This document shows positions 27,304-36,412 of a DNA stretch of 64,000 nt, piece after piece. The notes under the pieces are model-generated. The model ran no database searches and was not told the origin of the DNA. It saw only the letters and a program-made list of their open reading frames with translations. Position numbers and translations under genes: made by a program. Where the stretch lies: the NCBI GenBank assembly GCA_902768665.1, contig CACXMA010000012.1:1-64000 (forward strand), read 5' to 3'. This DNA is from an uncultured Bacteroidia bacterium (GTDB taxonomy: Bacteria; Bacteroidota; Bacteroidia; Bacteroidales; UBA932). How positions within the stretch are numbered: position 1 is the stretch's first letter; every line of letters starts with the position of its first letter.

Positions 27304-27741
27304 ATGAAACCCCTTCTTCCGATCAGAATCCTTGCCACGGTCACCGTCGCCCTGACCCTTCTCCTCAGTCTCAGCGCCTGCGGGAAAAAATCGGCTGCCG
27401 ATAAGCTCCAGGAGGCGCTGGCGCAGACAAAAGCGGAGCTCCCGATGACCCTTGACGAAGACATTGCCTGGGTGGACGCCCGGTATGACCGTTCGGCCAA
27501 TGAGATCGTCTTCGAGTATACTTCCCGCGTGAACGATACGTTTACCCCGGAGCAGCAGGAGGTGGCGCATGAGATGATGGTCGGACAGATCCTTCCCTCC
27601 TTCGAAGCGGACGGCCCCGAGATGATGGCGATCATCCGGAAGCTCCGCCCGTCCGTCCGTTATATCTATCGCTGGACGGGGGATGGTCATGCCATCCTGG
27701 ATGACACCTGCACCGCCGACGAATACATGCATGAGCCATGA
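27304..27741 (+). CDS. Small lipoprotein of unknown function
   Basis: This 145-residue protein has a signal peptide with lipobox LLSLSAC and a charged mature part. No domain is recognised. It lies 14 nt after mltG and overlaps the patatin gene by 4 nt, so it belongs to the same envelope operon. Confidence 0.75.
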   Translation: MKPLLPIRILATVTVALTLLLSLSACGKKSAADKLQEALAQTKAELPMTLDEDIAWVDARYDRSANEIVFEYTSRVNDTFTPEQQEVAHEMMVGQILPSFEADGPEMMAIIRKLRPSVRYIYRWTGDGHAILDDTCTADEYMHEP

Positions 27742-28682
27742 AACGGGTCCTTCTTGTCATCTCTGCACTCCTTCTGGCCGTCAGCCTGAACGCCCAGCGG
27801 CTCCGGGTCGGCCTGGTCCTCGGCGGCGGCGGTGCCAAGGGCGCGGCCACCATCAGCATCCTCAAGGAGATCGAAGCCTCAGGCATTCCCGTCGACTATA
27901 TCGCCGGGACGAGCATCGGCGCCCTGATCGGCGGGCTTTATGCCAGCGGCTACACCGCCGCGGAGATCGAGAAGATCTACATGGACGTGGACTGGTGGAC
28001 CATCGGTCAGGGCGACAAGGTCTACAAACTGCTGGAAAGGCTTCTCAAGGATAAGGGCGTGAAGCGCTTTCGCGACACGCGCATCCCTTTCCGCTGTGTC
28101 GCAACGGATATGGATGACGATATGGAGGAAATCGTCCTTGGCGAGGACTCCGATGACGATCTGGCCACGGCCATGCGCGCCTCCATGTCCGTTCCGATTG
28201 TCTATAAGCCCGTCAAATGGCACGGGCGCCGCCTCACGGACGGGGGCATGGTCAACAACCTGCCCGTCGACGTGGCGCGGGAGATGGGGGCGGAGGTCAT
28301 CATCGCCGTCGACCTCCAGCAGGGAGAGGAGAGCCCGATCGACCTGCCGTCCATCCTCGACGGCGTCAATTTCGGCCGTTTCGGCAAGGCGGGGCAGCTG
28401 ACCGAGTGGCTCCGGACCCGTTCCGACCTGCCGAAGTACCGGCAGAATGTCGAGGACGCCGACTTCTATATCCATCCGACCCTCGAGGGCTACCACATGG
28501 CCAGTTTCGGCTCCGACGACCGTTCCCGCATGCTGGAACTCGGCCGGGAGGCGCTCCGGGATTATCTCCACCGTACGGCCATGGGCCAGCTCCGGCCGCA
28601 GCGGCATGACATGTCGACCGTCAAAAAATTCGTCCGCGCCGGTGCTGCGGCGACGTCCAACCTTCACATCCCAGAAGAATGA
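27738..28682 (+). CDS. Patatin-like phospholipase
   Basis: This 314-residue protein has a signal peptide (to about SLNAQ) followed by a patatin domain: oxyanion loop GGGGAKGAA, nucleophile motif GTSIG near residue 57, and the catalytic Asp in DGGMVNNLP near residue 172. RssA-type and outer-membrane PlpD-type patatins are the nearest groups, but no C-terminal barrel is present. It probably hydrolyses membrane lipids in the periplasm. It overlaps the next gene by ATGA. Confidence 0.87.
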   Translation: MKRVLLVISALLLAVSLNAQRLRVGLVLGGGGAKGAATISILKEIEASGIPVDYIAGTSIGALIGGLYASGYTAAEIEKIYMDVDWWTIGQGDKVYKLLERLLKDKGVKRFRDTRIPFRCVATDMDDDMEEIVLGEDSDDDLATAMRASMSVPIVYKPVKWHGRRLTDGGMVNNLPVDVAREMGAEVIIAVDLQQGEESPIDLPSILDGVNFGRFGKAGQLTEWLRTRSDLPKYRQNVEDADFYIHPTLEGYHMASFGSDDRSRMLELGREALRDYLHRTAMGQLRPQRHDMSTVKKFVRAGAAATSNLHIPEE

Positions 28683-29098
28683 TCCTGAACCGGAAACAAC
28701 TCTGCATCATCGGCGGAAGCGCCCTGGGGGCCATCCTCCTCGCTGTCCTTCTCGTTTTCCTCGTCCGCGGATGCCGGAAAGAGGAGACGCCCGTGCCCTC
28801 CGGGGATATGGAAGCGGACTATCAGGCCTTCCTGAACGCTACCTTTGATTCCGTCGAGGAGGCGCGCGGCGCGGCGGCCGCCTGGATGGGCCGTTTCATC
28901 GCCGTCGGGGATGAGGAAAGAATCGCCGAGACGCAGGCGATTCTCGACTGTTTCCTCCAGATGCAGGATTTCTTTGCCCGGGAGTACCCCTCCGAGCGGA
29001 GCTTCCGTTCGCAAATGTCGTTCATGGGGAAGCGCTTTGAGGATAGTCCCTATCCTGTCGTTCGCAACAGCTGGCAGCGGATCAGTTACTGCCGCTGA
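28679..29098 (+). CDS. Small membrane-anchored protein of unknown function
   Basis: This 139-residue protein has one N-terminal membrane segment (about residues 9-30) and a helical soluble domain with no recognised motif. It overlaps the patatin gene by ATGA and is the last gene of the envelope operon. Its 3' end overlaps the convergent relA gene by 13 nt. Confidence 0.65.
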   Translation: MILNRKQLCIIGGSALGAILLAVLLVFLVRGCRKEETPVPSGDMEADYQAFLNATFDSVEEARGAAAAWMGRFIAVGDEERIAETQAILDCFLQMQDFFAREYPSERSFRSQMSFMGKRFEDSPYPVVRNSWQRISYCR

Positions 29099-31227
29099 AT
29101 CTTGATGACATCCTTGATGACGCGGATCTGCGAGACGACCTTGTCGAGCTCGAGGTTCGACAGGACCGCAATCTTCGCCGTAATCTCAAAGGTGCCCTGC
29201 CGCTGGTTCTCGGAGACGTTGAACGAGCGGATGGAGGCCTTGAAACTGTTTACCACTTCCATGATGCGCGTCAGGATGCCGCTGTCGGCCGCGGTCGTGA
29301 TCCGGAGCGTTACCTGGAAGGTGCCGCCGGCGGGCGCCTCGGCCCAGCGCACCTTCTGGATGCGGTAGGGATAGGCCTCCAGCAGACGGGCGGCGTTCGG
29401 ACAGGTCATGCGGTGGATCTTGATGCCTTCCGTGCGGCTGACGAAGCCGAAGACCTCGTCGCCGTAGACCGGATTGCAGCAGCGGGCCATTTTATACTCA
29501 ATGCCCTTGACATTCCGCGCGTTGAGAACGAGGATGTCGTCGCGGGAGGTCGTCACGCTCTGGCGGACCTTCGCCGCTTCGGCCGCCTGGGCCGCCTCGA
29601 CGGCTTCCCGGTGCCGCTGTTCGGCGGTGAGGATGAAGTCCTTGATGACATTGACATCCAGCTCTTCCCGTCCGATGGCGGCGAAGAAACTGTTCACGGT
29701 CGTCAGGCCGTTGTGCTTCATGAAATCGTGGAGCAGCTCGTCGGACAGCTCCAGCTTCCAGTTCTTGAGCCGGCGCCCGAGCAGTTCCTTTCCGTCCGCC
29801 GCGGCCTTGACCAGGCTTTCGTTGAGGGCCTGCTTGATCTTGGTGCGGGCCTTGGAGGTCACGACCCAGCCGAGCCAGTCCTGGTTGGGGCGCTGGTTCT
29901 TGGAGGTGATGATTTCGACGGAATCGCCCGTAGCGAGCTTTTCCCGCAGGGCGACGGCCTTTCCGTTGACCTTTCCGGCCAGGCAGCGGCAGCCGATGTT
30001 CGAGTGGATGTCGAAGGCGAAATCGAGCACCGAGGCCCCTACGGGCAGGATCCGGAGCTCGCCGGCCGGCGTGAAGACGAAAATTTCCCGGGACGGGGGC
30101 TGCGGCAGCTCCTCCGGCGCATCGGTGTCCGGATGCTCGAGGGCGGAACGGACGGCGACGAGCCACTTGTCCATCGTCTCTTCCCGCTTGATGCCCTTGT
30201 AGGACCAGTGCGAGGCGAAGCCGTTCTCGGCGATCTCATCCATCCGGCGGGTCCGGATCTGGACTTCGAGATAGGCGCCCTCCCGGTTCTTGACCGTGAT
30301 GTGGAGGGATTCGTAGCCGTTGGGCTTGGGGTTCGTCACCCAGTCGCGGAGGCGTTTCGTGTCGGGCTCATACTCTTCCGTAACGAAGGAATAGACCTGC
30401 CAGCACAGATCCTTCTCCAGCTTCGGGTCCTCGTCGCAGTCGATGATGAAGCGGATGGCGAATACGTCGTACACGCCCTCGAAAGGGACTTTCTGTTTGA
30501 CCATCTTGCTCCAGATGGAGAAGGCGGCCTTGGTGCGGATCTTCAGTTTGTAGCGGATGCCGGCCTCGGAGAGCTTGACCTTCAGCGGCTCAATGAACTC
30601 GGACATGAGCTTCTCGCGGTCGCGTTCGGTCGCCTTGAGCTTGTTGGTGATGAGGCGGTACTGCTCGGGCTCGGCATAGCTGAGGTAGATGTCCTCCATC
30701 TCGCGCTTCATGTTGTAGAGGCCGAGCTGGTGGGCGATCGGGATATAGAGAAGGAGGGTCTCCAGCACCTTCCTTTCGCGGGAGGACTTCGGGAAGAAGT
30801 GCAGCGAACGCATCACCTCCAGCCGGTCGGCCAGTTTGAGGACGGTCACGCGCGGGTCGCGGGAGTACTGGATGATTAGTTTCTTGTATTTCTCCGCCTC
30901 TAGACGCGTGTCGCGGGGATTGATGGTCGAAATCTTGTTGAGGCCGTCCACCATCGTGTAGACGCTCTCCTCCAGCCTGAGGCTGCGGATGTCCAGCTCC
31001 GGACGGACCCGTGCGGCTTCGTGCAGGAACACGGCCGCCACGCATTCCGGCGGCAGGCCGATCTCGTCGGAGACGATCTTCGCCACGCCGAGGGGATGCT
31101 CGATGAAGGGATGGCCATTGCCGCGGACCTCGTCACGTAAGACATCTTCCGCGAGGCTCATCGCCTTGCGGATCTGCTCCTGCCCCTCGGGGCCGTAATT
31201 CGGGAACAGTTTCTCTACCGGTTCCAT
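29086..31227 (-). CDS. relA: RelA/SpoT homologue with degenerate hydrolase domain
   Basis: This 713-residue protein has the long RSH layout: N-terminal HD region (about 1-195), synthetase (about 225-345), TGS (about 393-455) and C-terminal ACT (about 635-713). Synthetase motifs GYESLH (304-309) and EVQIRT (321-326) are intact. The hydrolase site is not: HD is His69-Glu70, the following Glu-Asp pair is Arg73-Val74, and the Asn of RLHNMR is Val138 in RLEVMR. It is therefore probably a (p)ppGpp synthetase without hydrolase activity, as in RelA. A separate hydrolase should exist elsewhere in the genome. Confidence 0.9.
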   Translation of the reverse strand: MEPVEKLFPNYGPEGQEQIRKAMSLAEDVLRDEVRGNGHPFIEHPLGVAKIVSDEIGLPPECVAAVFLHEAARVRPELDIRSLRLEESVYTMVDGLNKISTINPRDTRLEAEKYKKLIIQYSRDPRVTVLKLADRLEVMRSLHFFPKSSRERKVLETLLLYIPIAHQLGLYNMKREMEDIYLSYAEPEQYRLITNKLKATERDREKLMSEFIEPLKVKLSEAGIRYKLKIRTKAAFSIWSKMVKQKVPFEGVYDVFAIRFIIDCDEDPKLEKDLCWQVYSFVTEEYEPDTKRLRDWVTNPKPNGYESLHITVKNREGAYLEVQIRTRRMDEIAENGFASHWSYKGIKREETMDKWLVAVRSALEHPDTDAPEELPQPPSREIFVFTPAGELRILPVGASVLDFAFDIHSNIGCRCLAGKVNGKAVALREKLATGDSVEIITSKNQRPNQDWLGWVVTSKARTKIKQALNESLVKAAADGKELLGRRLKNWKLELSDELLHDFMKHNGLTTVNSFFAAIGREELDVNVIKDFILTAEQRHREAVEAAQAAEAAKVRQSVTTSRDDILVLNARNVKGIEYKMARCCNPVYGDEVFGFVSRTEGIKIHRMTCPNAARLLEAYPYRIQKVRWAEAPAGGTFQVTLRITTAADSGILTRIMEVVNSFKASIRSFNVSENQRQGTFEITAKIAVLSNLELDKVVSQIRVIKDVIKIQRQ

Positions 31228-31248
31228 GGCACTACTACTTTAACCTTG

Positions 31249-31256
31249 CAAAAATA
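31249..31256 (-). promoter_or_regulatory. -7 element of relA
   Basis: On the minus strand this is TATTTTTG, a perfect TAnnTTTG, 21 nt before the relA ATG. No clear -33 box is seen. Confidence 0.5.
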
Positions 31257-31311
31257 GAAAAAAGCACCGGGCTTTCCAATAGATGCCGATGTCCCGGTGG
31301 TACTAGTCCGG

Positions 31312-31779
31312 CTAATCTGACAGATGCCAGCCCATTCTCTCCGATAGGGCGTTGAGTAATTCCAAATCTTTGGCAGGAAGCAGCAGGTTCCTGGTAACAA
31401 GTCCGCTGCCATACATCGGCCCCTCTTGCTCACATAAAACCGGTGCGGGTGCATATAGATCAGGGTACTTATGCAGCGGGGAATACGTCATCTGGCTGGA
31501 GGCATCCTTCTTATGAAGATTATACTGGTTTTGTAATCCCAGCCAAAGGTATGCAGGAATCCCCAGACCCTCCTCCAGGCGACGGGCAATATCAGTGGTT
31601 ATATTCCTCTTTCCATGAATGAGCGCGCTTAAATGCGTTGGCTGCATCCCGATTTGCCCAGCAAAATCCTTCTGTGCAAGACTACGTTCGCGAAGCTCTT
31701 CCTTAAGAATCTCTCCGGGATGGACCCTCCCCGCCAGCGTATTCTCACCCAAAACATATACCTTCTTATTTGTTTCCAT
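31312..31779 (-). CDS. higA: HigA-family antitoxin
   Basis: This 155-residue protein has an N-terminal helix-turn-helix of the HigA/XRE type (VHPGEILKEELRERSLAQKD, then GMQPTHLSALIHGKRNIT) and a longer C-terminal part with no clear motif. It should bind the HigB toxin and repress the operon. The start at 31779 (METNKKVY) is preferred over 31794. It overlaps higB by 14 nt, with the toxin gene first, which is the usual higBA order. GC content is lower than in the flanking core genes. Confidence 0.85.
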   Translation of the reverse strand: METNKKVYVLGENTLAGRVHPGEILKEELRERSLAQKDFAGQIGMQPTHLSALIHGKRNITTDIARRLEEGLGIPAYLWLGLQNQYNLHKKDASSQMTYSPLHKYPDLYAPAPVLCEQEGPMYGSGLVTRNLLLPAKDLELLNALSERMGWHLSD

Positions 31780-32086
31780 AATGCGTATTGTCAAGCGTTA
31801 CTAAAGTCAAAGTAATATGGTCGTCCTCTTCCACAAAGATGAGTCGATGGATTCTCCCTGCTGATAATCTAACGGATGAATAACCCGCCAACTGATATTT
31901 CAACTTTTCATAATGAAGGAAACTGTATTTGCTCAGGTCTTCCACCGTCCTCGCCACTTGCATGATGCCTATGGCTCTTTGCAAACCGGCAAAGAGAGAT
32001 TTGTCACGCTCTATTTCCTTGTACTTTCGGTTTGTACCGGAAGTAATGAGTTCGAACAAATCTTTGTCTTTTACTTGAATAACCAT
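31766..32086 (-). CDS. higB: HigB/RelE-type toxin
   Basis: This 106-residue protein matches the RelE/HigB mRNA-interferase fold: NRKYKEIERDKSLFAGLQRA, then YSSVRLSAGRIHRLIF and TLTLVTLDNTHYG. HigB cuts mRNA in the ribosome when free of HigA. The ATG at 32086 is chosen because an upstream TTG at 32107 lies inside the -7 box. Confidence 0.83.
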   Translation of the reverse strand: MVIQVKDKDLFELITSGTNRKYKEIERDKSLFAGLQRAIGIMQVARTVEDLSKYSFLHYEKLKYQLAGYSSVRLSAGRIHRLIFVEEDDHITLTLVTLDNTHYGNK

Positions 32087-32104
32087 CAGCTCATTCCCTT
32101 TTTG

Positions 32105-32154
32105 CAAAGATAGTGATTATTATTGAAATTACAAATTTCTGGTAACTATTACCA
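32105..32154 (-). promoter_or_regulatory. higBA promoter and operator
   Basis: On the minus strand TTTG (32135-32132), a 19-nt spacer and TATCTTTG (32112-32105) form a perfect promoter. A perfect 15-nt dyad, TGGTAA-CTA-TTACCA (32140-32154), lies just upstream of the -33 box and is the likely HigA binding site. Confidence 0.7.
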
Positions 32155-32225
32155 AAAATTTGTTAATTCAGAAAAGCGGGGCCTTTGAGAAAGGGTGGCT
32201 GGAAACAGAATAGAATCGCCGGGTT

Positions 32226-34448
32226 TTAATCTTTCCAGACTTTCAGGTATTGCTGCAGGGCCCACATCTCGTCGCGGAACTTGGCGGCGGCGGTGAATTC
32301 GAGTGCCGCGGCGGCTTTCTGCATCTTCCGTTTGGCTTCCTCGGCGGCCTTTTCGACCTGCTGACGGGTCATGCTGCGGATGACGGGATCCTGCAGGACG
32401 GCGGCGAGGTCGGCCGTGATGTAGCCCTGGTCGTCGTAGGCCGAGCCGGGGGCGCGCTTGGAGTCGTGGCCGAAGCCGACGGAGATGTTGCCGCTTCCGA
32501 GCTCGCTCGGGGAGGGGATATAGGTCGGGTCGTCGTAGGAATTGGCGGCGCTGACCCGGCCGGTGGTGCCGTTGCGGAGGACGGGATTGGCCTCCTCGCG
32601 GTGTTCGGGCATGACAAAGCCGCTGATGTGGGACGTGTCCTCCTTGGCGGTGACCAGTTCCTTCATCAGGATGTTGGATCGGGCCGCGACCTGCGTCGGC
32701 GTGATGCCGTGGAGCTCGTTGTATTCCATCTGTTTGCGGCGCCGGCGGTCGGTCTCGCGGATGGTTTCCTCCATGGAGCGGGTGATCGAGTCGGCGTACA
32801 TGATGACGAGGCCGTTGAGGTTGCGGGCGGCGCGTCCGGCGGTCTGCGTCAGGGCGCGGCCGCTGCGGAGGAAGCCCTCCTTGTCGGCATCGAGGATGGC
32901 CACGAGCGAGACGGTCGGGATGTCGAGGCCCTCGCGGAGGAGGTTGACGCCGATCAGCACGTCGAACAGGCCGTTCTTGAAGTCTTCGATGATCTCGACT
33001 CTCTCGGCGGTGTCGACATCGGAGTGGATGTAGCGGCAGCGGACGCCGTTACGGCCGAAGTAACTGTCGAGTTCCTCGGCCATGCGCTTGGTCAGGGTCG
33101 TGACGAGGATGCGCTCGTCGCGCTCGGCCCGGACGCGGATCTCCTCCATGAGGTCGTCGACCTGGTTCTCGGTCGGACGCACCTGGATGGGTGGATCCAG
33201 CAGGCCCGTCGGGCGGACGATCTGCTCGATGACGAGGCCTTCCGACTTCTCGAGCTCGTAGTCGGCCGGGGTGGCGCTGACATAGATCCGCTGGCCGGTG
33301 ATGGCTTCGAACTCGTCGAAGGTCAGGGGGCGGTTGTCGGCGGCGGCGGGGAGGCGGAAGCCGTATTCGATGAGGGTCTCCTTGCGGGAATGGTCCCCGC
33401 CGAACATGGCGCGGATCTGCGGCAGGGTGACGTGGGACTCGTCGATGATGGTGATGAAATCGTCGGGGAAATAGTCGATGAGGGTGAAGGGGCGCTGGCC
33501 GGGCTTGCGGCCGTCGAAGTAGCGGGAATAGTTCTCCACACCGGGGCAGTAGCCCATCTCCTTGATCATCTCGATGTCGTATTCGACGCGCTGCTTGAGA
33601 CGCTTGGCCTCGAGCCCCTTGCCGATGGACTCGAAGAATTCCATCTGTTTGACGAGGTCGTCCTGGATCTGGCTGACGGCCTTCCAGCCCTTTTCCTTGG
33701 AGGTGACGAAGTTCTTGGCGGGGTAGAGGAGAATCTCCTCGAGCTCCTCCAGGCGCGCGCCGGAGACCGGGTCGATCAGGGAGATGGCCTCGACCTCGTC
33801 GCCGAAGAATTCGATGCGGGCGGCATAGTCGGCTCCGCCGAGAAAGACATCGACGGTGTCGCCCCTCACGCGGAAGGAGCCGCGCTTGAAGTCGGTCTCG
33901 GTCCGGTAGTAGAGGGCGTCGACGATCTGGTAGAGAAGGCGGGTCATCGAGAGTTGCTGGCCCCGGGTGACCTTGACCGTCTGGTCGTGGAAGTCGTCGG
34001 GGTTGCCGATGCCGTAGAGGCAGGAGACGCTGGAGACGACGATGACATCCCGCCGGCCCGACATCAGGGCGCTGGCGGCGCTGACGCGGAGCTCGTCGAT
34101 TTTCTCGTTGATACTAAGGTCTTTTTCAATATAGGTATCGGTCGTCGGGATGTAGGCCTCCGGCTGGTAATAATCATAGTAGGAAACGAAGTACTCGACG
34201 GCGTTGCCGGGGAAGAAAGACTTCATTTCGCCGTAGAGCTGGGCGGCCAGCGTCTTGTTGTGGCTCAGGATAAGGGCCGGGCGCTGGAGCCGTTCGATGA
34301 CGTTCGCCATCGTGAACGTCTTTCCGGAGCCGGTTACGCCGAGGAGCGTGACGTCGCCGATGCCGCTGCGGAGGGCGTCGCAGAGTCCGTCGATGGCCTG
34401 GGGCTGGTCCCCGGACGGAAGGTATGGGGCTTCGAGGTGGAATTTCAT
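32226..34448 (-). CDS. uvrB: UvrABC system protein B
   Basis: This 740-residue helicase-like subunit of nucleotide excision repair has Walker A GVTGSGKTFTMA, the beta-hairpin region YYDYYQPEAYIP, helicase motifs DESHVTLPQ and QTAGRAARN, and a C-terminal UVR domain (FRDEMWALQQYL region). It is about 65 residues longer than usual UvrB. The extra sequence lies between the helicase core and the UVR domain (about residues 605-670) and is rich in Ser, Gly, Asp and Tyr. The partner uvrA is at 58437. Confidence 0.95.
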   Translation of the reverse strand: MKFHLEAPYLPSGDQPQAIDGLCDALRSGIGDVTLLGVTGSGKTFTMANVIERLQRPALILSHNKTLAAQLYGEMKSFFPGNAVEYFVSYYDYYQPEAYIPTTDTYIEKDLSINEKIDELRVSAASALMSGRRDVIVVSSVSCLYGIGNPDDFHDQTVKVTRGQQLSMTRLLYQIVDALYYRTETDFKRGSFRVRGDTVDVFLGGADYAARIEFFGDEVEAISLIDPVSGARLEELEEILLYPAKNFVTSKEKGWKAVSQIQDDLVKQMEFFESIGKGLEAKRLKQRVEYDIEMIKEMGYCPGVENYSRYFDGRKPGQRPFTLIDYFPDDFITIIDESHVTLPQIRAMFGGDHSRKETLIEYGFRLPAAADNRPLTFDEFEAITGQRIYVSATPADYELEKSEGLVIEQIVRPTGLLDPPIQVRPTENQVDDLMEEIRVRAERDERILVTTLTKRMAEELDSYFGRNGVRCRYIHSDVDTAERVEIIEDFKNGLFDVLIGVNLLREGLDIPTVSLVAILDADKEGFLRSGRALTQTAGRAARNLNGLVIMYADSITRSMEETIRETDRRRRKQMEYNELHGITPTQVAARSNILMKELVTAKEDTSHISGFVMPEHREEANPVLRNGTTGRVSAANSYDDPTYIPSPSELGSGNISVGFGHDSKRAPGSAYDDQGYITADLAAVLQDPVIRSMTRQQVEKAAEEAKRKMQKAAAALEFTAAAKFRDEMWALQQYLKVWKD

Positions 34449-34456
34449 TTCTGCTA

Positions 34457-34464
34457 CAAAGGTA
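34457..34464 (-). promoter_or_regulatory. -7 element of uvrB
   Basis: On the minus strand this is TACCTTTG, a perfect -7 box. Only 8 nt separate it from the uvrB ATG, so the mRNA may have almost no leader. Confidence 0.55.
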
Positions 34465-34524
34465 GCGAAAAAGTAAAAAAAGCCTGCGAAATGCCGTAAA
34501 TAGTTGAATAAGTTTTTAAAATAA

Positions 34525-34555
34525 TTTGTTGGAAGAAAAAAAAAGCTTACCTTTG
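34525..34555 (+). promoter_or_regulatory. Promoter of the OmpA gene
   Basis: TTTG (34525-34528), a 19-nt spacer and TACCTTTG (34548-34555) match the consensus perfectly. The leader carries a small hairpin GCCCG-TTAG-CGGGC (34567-34580) that may stabilise the mRNA. Confidence 0.8.
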
Positions 34556-34623
34556 TGGTTGATTGTGCCCGTTAGCGGGCCTTTATGAAAAGGCAGAATA
34601 ATATTTTAACATTAGTTTTCAAT

Positions 34624-35769
34624 ATGAAAGGTATCAAAACTATTCTCGGAGTCCTTGCTGCTGCAACGCTCCTGACTGTCTCCTTCAACGCTTCCGCGCA
34701 GGAGAACGCCAACCGCGACGCCGATGGTAACATCGTCCGTGGTGCTTACGAGACCAACGGTCTGTGGGACAACTGGTTCCTCGATCTTGGCGCTGGTTTC
34801 AACACTGTCTATGACAATGGTTTCAAGGGTCACGCCGGTCTTGCTACCGAGATCAACCTCGGCAAGTGGATCACTCCGGTTTCCGGTATCCGCTTCGGTT
34901 GGCATGGTCTTTCCAATGAGCCGAACGGCGCATGGGACGGCACTGCCCGCGAGCACGTCGCCTTCAACTATTTCCACGGCGACTACATGCTGAACATCTC
35001 CAACCTCTTCTCCGGTTACAAGGAGACCCGTACCTGGGACATCATCCCTTACCTCACCACGGGTGTTCTCGTTACTGGTAACGGTGACGGCGAGTTCAAG
35101 GGTTATCTTTCCAACTATGAGTATGCCGCTGGTGCCGGTCTCCGCAACGAGTTCCGTCTCGGCAGCCGTTGGAACTTCAACGTCGACCTCCAGTGGCTCG
35201 TTGGCGCCGCCAAGAACTACAGCCACCAGGGCCGCTTCATCAACTTCCCTTCCGTCGTCGGTGGCTTCAGCTACAACCTGAGCAAGAAGGCCAACTTCGA
35301 CCGTCACGACAGCATCACTCCTGTCATCATCCCTCTCCCGTTCACCGAGGATGACTACAACGCCCTCAAGGACAAGTGCGCTGCTCTCGAGAAAGAGAAC
35401 GCTGCCCTGAAGGACAAGATTGCTGAGCTTGAGGCCCGCGAGCCCGAGACGAAGTATGTTGAGGTCGGTGTTTCCTCCGCTACCATCTACTTCGACATGG
35501 GTCAGACCACCGTCAGCGATCGTGAGAAGGCTCACCTCGAGTACTTCGCCAACGAGGTTGACAAGGAGAAGGAACTCGTCGTCGTCGGTTCCGCCGACCT
35601 CGGCACTGGCTCTGCCAAGCGCAACGAGTACCTCGCCAACAAGCGTGCTGAGGCTGTCAAGGCTCTCCTCGAGAACGCCGGCTTCAACAATGTCACCGTT
35701 GGTGATCCTGAGTATGACATCTTCGAGCCCGCTGTCCGCAGCCGCGTCGCTGTCATCAAGGTTAAGTAA
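34624..35769 (+). CDS. OmpA family outer-membrane protein
   Basis: This 381-residue protein has a signal peptide (to about NASAQ), an eight-strand-like beta-barrel (about residues 45-230), a coiled-coil linker (ALKDKCAALEKENAALKDKI) and a C-terminal OmpA domain that binds peptidoglycan (ATIYFDMGQTTVSDREKAHL, then NEYLANKRAEAV). Codon use is richer in GGT, GCT and GTT than in the neighbours, which with the strong promoter suggests very high expression. The ATG at 34624 is preferred over 34585 because it starts the signal peptide. Confidence 0.92.
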   Translation: MKGIKTILGVLAAATLLTVSFNASAQENANRDADGNIVRGAYETNGLWDNWFLDLGAGFNTVYDNGFKGHAGLATEINLGKWITPVSGIRFGWHGLSNEPNGAWDGTAREHVAFNYFHGDYMLNISNLFSGYKETRTWDIIPYLTTGVLVTGNGDGEFKGYLSNYEYAAGAGLRNEFRLGSRWNFNVDLQWLVGAAKNYSHQGRFINFPSVVGGFSYNLSKKANFDRHDSITPVIIPLPFTEDDYNALKDKCAALEKENAALKDKIAELEAREPETKYVEVGVSSATIYFDMGQTTVSDREKAHLEYFANEVDKEKELVVVGSADLGTGSAKRNEYLANKRAEAVKALLENAGFNNVTVGDPEYDIFEPAVRSRVAVIKVK

Positions 35770-35790
35770 GACTCCTTAAATAGGATATGA

Positions 35791-35826
35791 AAAGCCGGCC
35801 TTCTTTGGAGGGTCGGCTTTTTTTTA
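35791..35826 (+). terminator. Terminator of the OmpA gene
   Basis: AAGCCGGCC (35792-35800) pairs with the complementary stretch ending GGTCGGCTT (35811-35819), followed by about eight T. It is a strong rho-independent terminator just before gmk. Confidence 0.85.
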
Positions 35827-35839
35827 TTATTATTGCAGT

Positions 35840-36412
35840 ATGAAAACCACAGAGAAAGTCCTTATCTTTTCCGCCCCCTCCGGCAGCGGCAAGAGCACGA
35901 TCGTGAACCATATCCTCGGGCTGCACCCGGAGATCGAATTCTCCGTTTCCGCCACCTCCCGGCCCCCGCGCGGGCAGGAGCAGGACGGCGTGGAGTATTA
36001 TTTCCTCAGCGTCGAGGATTTCCGGGCCCGGATCGAGGCCGACGCCTTCGTCGAGTACGAGCAGGTCTATGAAGGCCGCTACTACGGCACGCTCAAGTCC
36101 GAGGTGCAGCGCATCTGGGACAAGGGCCATGTCATCGTCTTCGACGTGGACGTCAAGGGCGGCGTGTCGCTGAAAAAGTACTTCGGCGAGAAGGCCCTGT
36201 CGGTTTTCATCCAGGCTCCGTCCGTGGAGGAACTGCACCGCCGGCTTGTCGCCCGAAAGACCGATTCGCCCGAGGCCATTGCCGAGCGCGTCGCCAAGGC
36301 CGCCGAGGAGATGACCTACGCCCCGCAGTTCGACCGCATTCTCGTCAACGACGACCTCGCCACGGCCTTTGCCGAGGCGGAAGCGATGGTCGACAGTTTC
36401 CTCGCCCGGTGA
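35840..36412 (+). CDS. gmk: Guanylate kinase
   Basis: This 190-residue enzyme phosphorylates GMP to GDP. The P-loop SAPSGSGKSTIV is near residue 10, followed by the GMP-binding segment SATSRPPRGQEQDGVEYYFL. The length is normal. Its TGA stop overlaps the GTG start of nadD. Confidence 0.95.
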   Translation: MKTTEKVLIFSAPSGSGKSTIVNHILGLHPEIEFSVSATSRPPRGQEQDGVEYYFLSVEDFRARIEADAFVEYEQVYEGRYYGTLKSEVQRIWDKGHVIVFDVDVKGGVSLKKYFGEKALSVFIQAPSVEELHRRLVARKTDSPEAIAERVAKAAEEMTYAPQFDRILVNDDLATAFAEAEAMVDSFLAR

